64,000 nt of DNA from contig CAMXCT020001081.1 of the NCBI GenBank assembly GCA_947184155.2, positions 117,512 to 181,511 on the forward strand, given 5' to 3'. The position numbers were made by a program, and so were the translations under genes. The notes beneath the pieces are model-generated. The model saw nothing but the letters and a program-made list of their open reading frames with translations, was not told where the DNA came from and did not search any database. Shown here in pieces: positions 60,041 to 64,000 of this stretch. The stretch comes from Cladocopium goreaui. Lineage: Eukaryota; Sar; Dinophyceae; Suessiales; Symbiodiniaceae. The first letter of the stretch is position 1. Each line of letters starts with the position of its first letter.

Positions 60041-60448
60041 AACCTTGGAAACTTTCCCAGAATTGGTTCAACAGGAAACCTCCAGAGTGGTGTGAAAAAT
60101 ATCGGTGTCCAAAACGATTTTCCAAAGCCATTTTCCTTCACATCAATCCCTTGACATGTGGCATAATCCGAGTGTGAGATCGAGACACGCTGAGGACATG
60201 ACATTTTTGGTCACATCAACCAAACACACACGGCCCGCATGGAACTCGTCCGGCCTTGCACTTCGGAACACATAAAATCGACGCACACGTCACTTCACAA
60301 TTTGGACTGATCCATATCAGCTCGTCCAGAAAGAGAATATGTACTGAACCCTGAAATCACAATTTAACTGAAGAACACAAAACGGTTATCAACCGGGTTT
60401 TTTTGTGTTATCCAGTTATCCGAGAGTTTCTTAGAGTTTCCTTTGGAG

Positions 60449-61160
60449 CTAAGGTTGCAGCATCCAATCAATTTCCAAATCGTCCACCTGGTTGGCAGCC
60501 GCCTCTGCACCCCAGGAGTCTCCTGCGGATTCAACCAGGAAGCTGATGCTGGTTTGGAATGGGGATACCATGGGATACCTATACTAGTTACTAGATGTTA
60601 CTATATATGTTACTAGTATGTTACTATATATGTTACTAGTATGTTACTATATATGTTACTAGTATGTTACTATATATGTTACTAGTATGTTACTATAGTA
60701 CACTATAGTGAGAATCCTGAGCTTCGAAACCCAAACCACCAACCATTGGTGGATCCGACATGATCCGACATGATCCGACTAAGCGCTGGGCTCGCTGGAC
60801 CCTGGCCACCAGCAACAAGTCCCTTTTGAGTTCCTTTCGCAGGCCTAAAAGGACCAGGTTGGAAAGATCCCTGCAACAATGGTCAAACATCGGCTCAAAC
60901 ATAACAACGTCAATTTGGTAATAGGAAAATGATATAAATATATATATATATATATATATCATCATACAACGCCAACAATGACAAGGATCTCAACAATAAC
61001 AATGACAATCGTAACCCATTCCCATTAACATCCCAGATGATCCAAGATGCAAATTCCGAGGCCGGGACCAGGCAGGCCAACCCTTGGAGAGCAGTGGTTT
61101 TGGCTTGGGTGCTGCTGGCATGCCCTTCAATGGGCCTGGCAACATCGATGCAGATTCGAA
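60449..61160 (-). CDS. Candidate 3' end of a multi-exon gene
   Basis: The terminal exon 60522-60449 reads DSWGAEAAANQVDDLEIDW then MLQP and TAG, an acidic Trp-containing C-terminus typical of a real protein end. Upstream exon 60870-60780 (DLSNLVLLGLRKELKRDLLL, then ARVQRAQRL) and ~61145-61035 (two open frames, frame unsettled) probably belong to it. The rest lies upstream, possibly to 61.7 kb (a segment near 61.64 kb reads LFGPFWDV). Product not recognised. Confidence 0.45.
60597..60688. repeat. 23-bp tandem repeat with actagt
   Basis: Four copies of gttactatatatgttactag plus tat (23 bases), each holding two near-palindromes (actatatatgt and actagt). It lies in an intron of the minus-strand gene at 60.4-61.2 kb. 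Confidence 0.95.
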
Positions 61161-62334
61161 CAAACAGAACTGAAACATGTGTAATTGTTTGAAGAATCAA
61201 TAGGATGATGACGATGGGGATTTTGATAAGGACGATGTTAATGAAGATGTTGATGACGGTGATGTGGAACATGATCATGACACATCATGACAAAGAGAGC
61301 CATGACTGGCCGTCACAGCGAGGCAAATCAGGCGGTCATAATCGATATGCCTGGGGGAAGGGCTTGACCTTTGGCGCCCATCCAGGCACCTGCAAAAACA
61401 CAGCAAGGTCTGGGTTGATTTTTGATGATTTGTTTCTTAATGATTTTTGATGATTTTTGGTGGCAACTTAGATGGCCTCCTTTTGGTGCTTGCGTGGTTG
61501 GCCCTTGAACGCGCCTCAGCTGGACAGTAGGGTCGCAGGTCTTGATCAGCTGCGGTATTCGTGTATTCCAGAAGGTTTCAAAATTTTCATAAGAGGAAAA
61601 ACAAATGCAAAACTGACATCCCAGAATGGCCCAAATAGATCCCTGGCACCGGTAATTCCAATCCTTCCATTCACTAGCCACAGGAGGCGAAGCCTTGGGC
61701 GCCCTGCACAGTGCCGCCCTTGGAAAGGGTTAAAGTTGGTGGCCTCCCACCGGGAGCCTTGCCACCTGTCCCAATTTTGGAGCGTGGAGCGTCTTTCGCA
61801 TCTTTTGCTCAAGTAGTCTAGGTCACTACGGTGGGTGGAAGAAATCCTGCACCACCTCTATAACCTTAGATTTGCTAATGCATAACTTGTACCCCCGTAC
61901 CCCCAAGCTCAATGTTGAATGACATGTTGACAGGTGGTGCAGGATTTCCGTCAATCGGACAAATCCATTTTGATCACTGCGTCTTCAAACAATATTAAAT
62001 TAGGAGCGCGAGGCTTTAAGTGTAGGCATTTGAAAGTGGTGCAGGGTTTCTTCCATCAACAGTACTGAAATTCTATGTGCCTGGGTGAAGAACTGCAAAG
62101 AATCAGCGGGCAGAAGCTGAAGGATGTTTTGGCCATATGCATTTTTTCTTGTCAGATTTCAACCTTTGAATTAAAGGTCATCAAGCAAGGTGCATGTAGA
62201 TATGACTATATTGCAACACAAGCTGGGCAGAGCAGCGCTGGCATGCCGGAAAACGGTTGCCGCACCCGGAGACAGGAGGAAGCAGAATCCTTTTCAAAGA
62301 AGCATGTGAAAGTGACCAGTGTTGCGTGGCAGCC

Positions 62335-62575
62335 CCACGCAACACTACACGCTACACTACACGCAACACTACACGCTACACTGCACGCAACACTACCGAA
62401 CTGCTGGCAGGGGCAGCATTTTGGAGCTTTCATGCTTTGAAGGAATGAAATGAAAATACAAGTCAGTTTTTCTGTCCTGACCTGAAATGCTGCCCCTGGC
62501 AGCATTTCGGTAGTGTTGCGTGTAGTGTAGCGTGTAGTGTTGCGTGTAGTGTAGCGTGAGTGTTGCGTGTAGTTT
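62335..62575. repeat. Long hairpin with acacgctacactacacgcaa arms, copy 1
   Basis: Left arm 62335-62420 (cacgcaacactacacgctac words, ending ggcaggggcagcatt) and right arm 62484-62575 (aatgctgcccctggcag, then gtagtgttgcgtgtagtgta words) are inverted copies with a spacer of about 65 bases. The pairing is long and mostly perfect. Confidence 0.92.
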
Positions 62576-63287
62576 GCAGTGTAGCGCACGCTGGCTGCCA
62601 TGTAGCTCATTTTGCCTCGTGCTCAGCTGTGTGCAGGTGAAGAATGAAGCACACTGGGGGAACTATGCGAAGGACCGACGATGGATTTGATCCCCTGGAA
62701 GTAGCTGGTGACGGGCAGAAATGTGAAGGACCAAAAATACAAGAAATCCTTTTCTTTCTTCGGTGGGTGGAAGAAATCCTGCACCACCTCTATAACCTTA
62801 GATTTGCTAATGCATAACTTGTACCCCCGTACCCCCAAGCTCAATGTTGAATGACATGTTGACAGGTGGTGCAGGATTTCCGTCAATCGGACAAATCCAT
62901 TTTGATCACTGCGTCTTCAAACAATATTAAATTAGGAGCGCGAGGCTTTAAGTGTAGGCATTTGAAAGTGGTGCAGGATTTCTTCCATCAACAGTACTCA
63001 ACAGTACTGAATTTCTATGTGCCTGGTTGAAGAACTGCAAAGAATCAGCGGGCAGAAGCTGAAGGATGTTTTGGCCATATGCATTCATTAGCTTGTCAGA
63101 TCATCAACCTTTGAATTCAAGGTCATCAAGCCTGGTGCATTTAGATTTGACTATATTGCAACACAAGCTGGGCAGAGCAGCGCTGGCATGCCAGAAAATG
63201 GTTTCCGGACCAGGAGGAGGGAGGAAGCAGAATCCTTTTCAAAGAAGCACGTGAAAGTGACTAGTGTTGCGTGGGGCTCCCACGCAA

Positions 63288-63520
63288 CACTACACGCTAC
63301 ACTGCATGCAACACTACCGAACTGCTGGCAGGGGCGGCATTTTGGAGCTTTGAGGCTTTTGAGGAATGAAATGAAAATACAAGTCAGCTTTTTCTGTCCT
63401 GATCTGAAATGCTGCCCCTGACAGCATTTTGGTAGTGTTGCGTGTAGTGTAGCGTGTAGTGTTGCGTGTAGTGTAGCGTGAGTGTTGCGTGCAGTTTGCA
63501 GTGTAGCGTGCAGCGGCTGC
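63288..63520. repeat. Long hairpin, copy 2 with shorter left arm
   Basis: Same structure in the second unit. The left arm (63288-63340) has lost two of the short words present in copy 1, while the right arm (63409-63500) keeps them, so the arms change length independently. Confidence 0.92.
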
Positions 63521-64000
63521 CATGTAGCTCATTTTGCCTCGTGCTCAGCTGTGTGCAGGTGAAGAGTGAAGCACACTGGGGGAACTATAAGAAGAACGGA
63601 CGATGGATTTGATCCCCTGGAAGTAGCTGGTGACGGGAAGAAGAAATTTGCAAGACCAAAAATACAAGAAATCCTTTTCTTTCTTCGGTGGGTGGAAGAA
63701 ATCCTGCACCACCTCTATAACCTTAGATTTGCTAATGCATAACTTGTACCCCCGTACCCCCAAGCTCAATGTTGAATGACATGTTGACAGGTGGTGCAGG
63801 ATTTCCGTCACTCGCGCAAATCCATTTTGATCACTGTGTCTTCAAACAATATTAAATTAGGAGCGCGAGGTTTCAAGTGTAGGCCTTTGAAAGTGGTGCA
63901 GGATTTCTTCCATCAACAGTACTGAAACTTTATGTGCCTGGTTGAAGAACTGCAAAGACTCAGCGGGCAGAAGCTGAAGGATGTTTTGGCCATATGCATT

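Larger units (their letters stand above)
61829..64000. repeat. ~930-bp tandem array, three copies (last cut by window end)
   Basis: The phrase cggtgggtggaagaaatcct begins at 61829, 62761 and 63686, giving steps of 932 and 925 bases. Copies are nearly identical except for small indels and differences in the number of short repeat words. Each copy repeats the same order: a conserved single-copy-like part (with cttgtacccccgtaccccca), then a hairpin-forming part. An 87-88 aa minus-strand frame is open in the second and third copies, but its composition is not convincing as protein. Confidence 0.97.

Overview
The window looks like nuclear DNA of a dinoflagellate, probably Symbiodiniaceae or a relative. 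The grounds are: genes cut into very small exons (29-60 bases) joined across GT, GC and GA donors; long one-way runs of genes; interstitial TTTAGGG-type repeats; lineage-restricted repetitive ORFs; and ordinary eukaryotic genes (importin-5, a type II NADH dehydrogenase with a mitochondrial-type leader). No bacterial operon, rRNA, tRNA or CRISPR array was seen. The species is not determined.

Layout. Plus-strand genes fill about 0.8-11.2 kb: a string of candidate exons, a coiled-coil protein gene (4.5-8.0 kb) and a six-exon NDH-2 gene (8.4-11.2 kb). An AT-rich stretch and an 836-base assembly gap (11.2-12.9 kb) follow. From 12.9 kb to about 61 kb every gene I can support is on the minus strand: a short Cys-containing terminal exon; a 1,120-aa protein built on a 121-aa tandem repeat (13.8-17.6 kb); several small multi-exon genes (18-24 kb); a multi-exon AI-2E/TMEM245-type membrane protein (25.4-30 kb); stacked satellites (31.7-34.4 kb); importin-5 (36.7-40.6 kb); a block of unusually long ORFs (43.1-54.5 kb); and more small multi-exon genes (56.4-61 kb). 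The last 2.2 kb is a tandem array of a ~930-base unit that carries a long hairpin. The two gene arrays converge on the AT-rich/gap region, which makes it a candidate strand-switch or domain boundary.

The most unusual part is 43.07-54.54 kb. Its neighbours are split into tiny exons, but this block has co-directional ORFs with exons mostly above 1 kb. They encode (in transcription order) an HMG-box protein, a Cys-motif protein followed by an extremely Lys-rich protein (possibly one gene), and a complete C5-cytosine-methyltransferase-like protein whose catalytic loop reads TSC instead of the usual PPC/PCQ. Two of the genes carry apparent single-base frameshifts, two of them at homopolymers; the methyltransferase is intact. 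I infer a multigene mobile or selfish unit, or a dinoflagellate-specific amplified gene cassette. No reverse transcriptase, integrase or terminal repeat was found, so that remains a hypothesis.

Exon coordinates come from hand translation and splice-phase matching. They are firm where phases close (NDH-2, AI-2E 3' half, methyltransferase, importin core) and tentative elsewhere.
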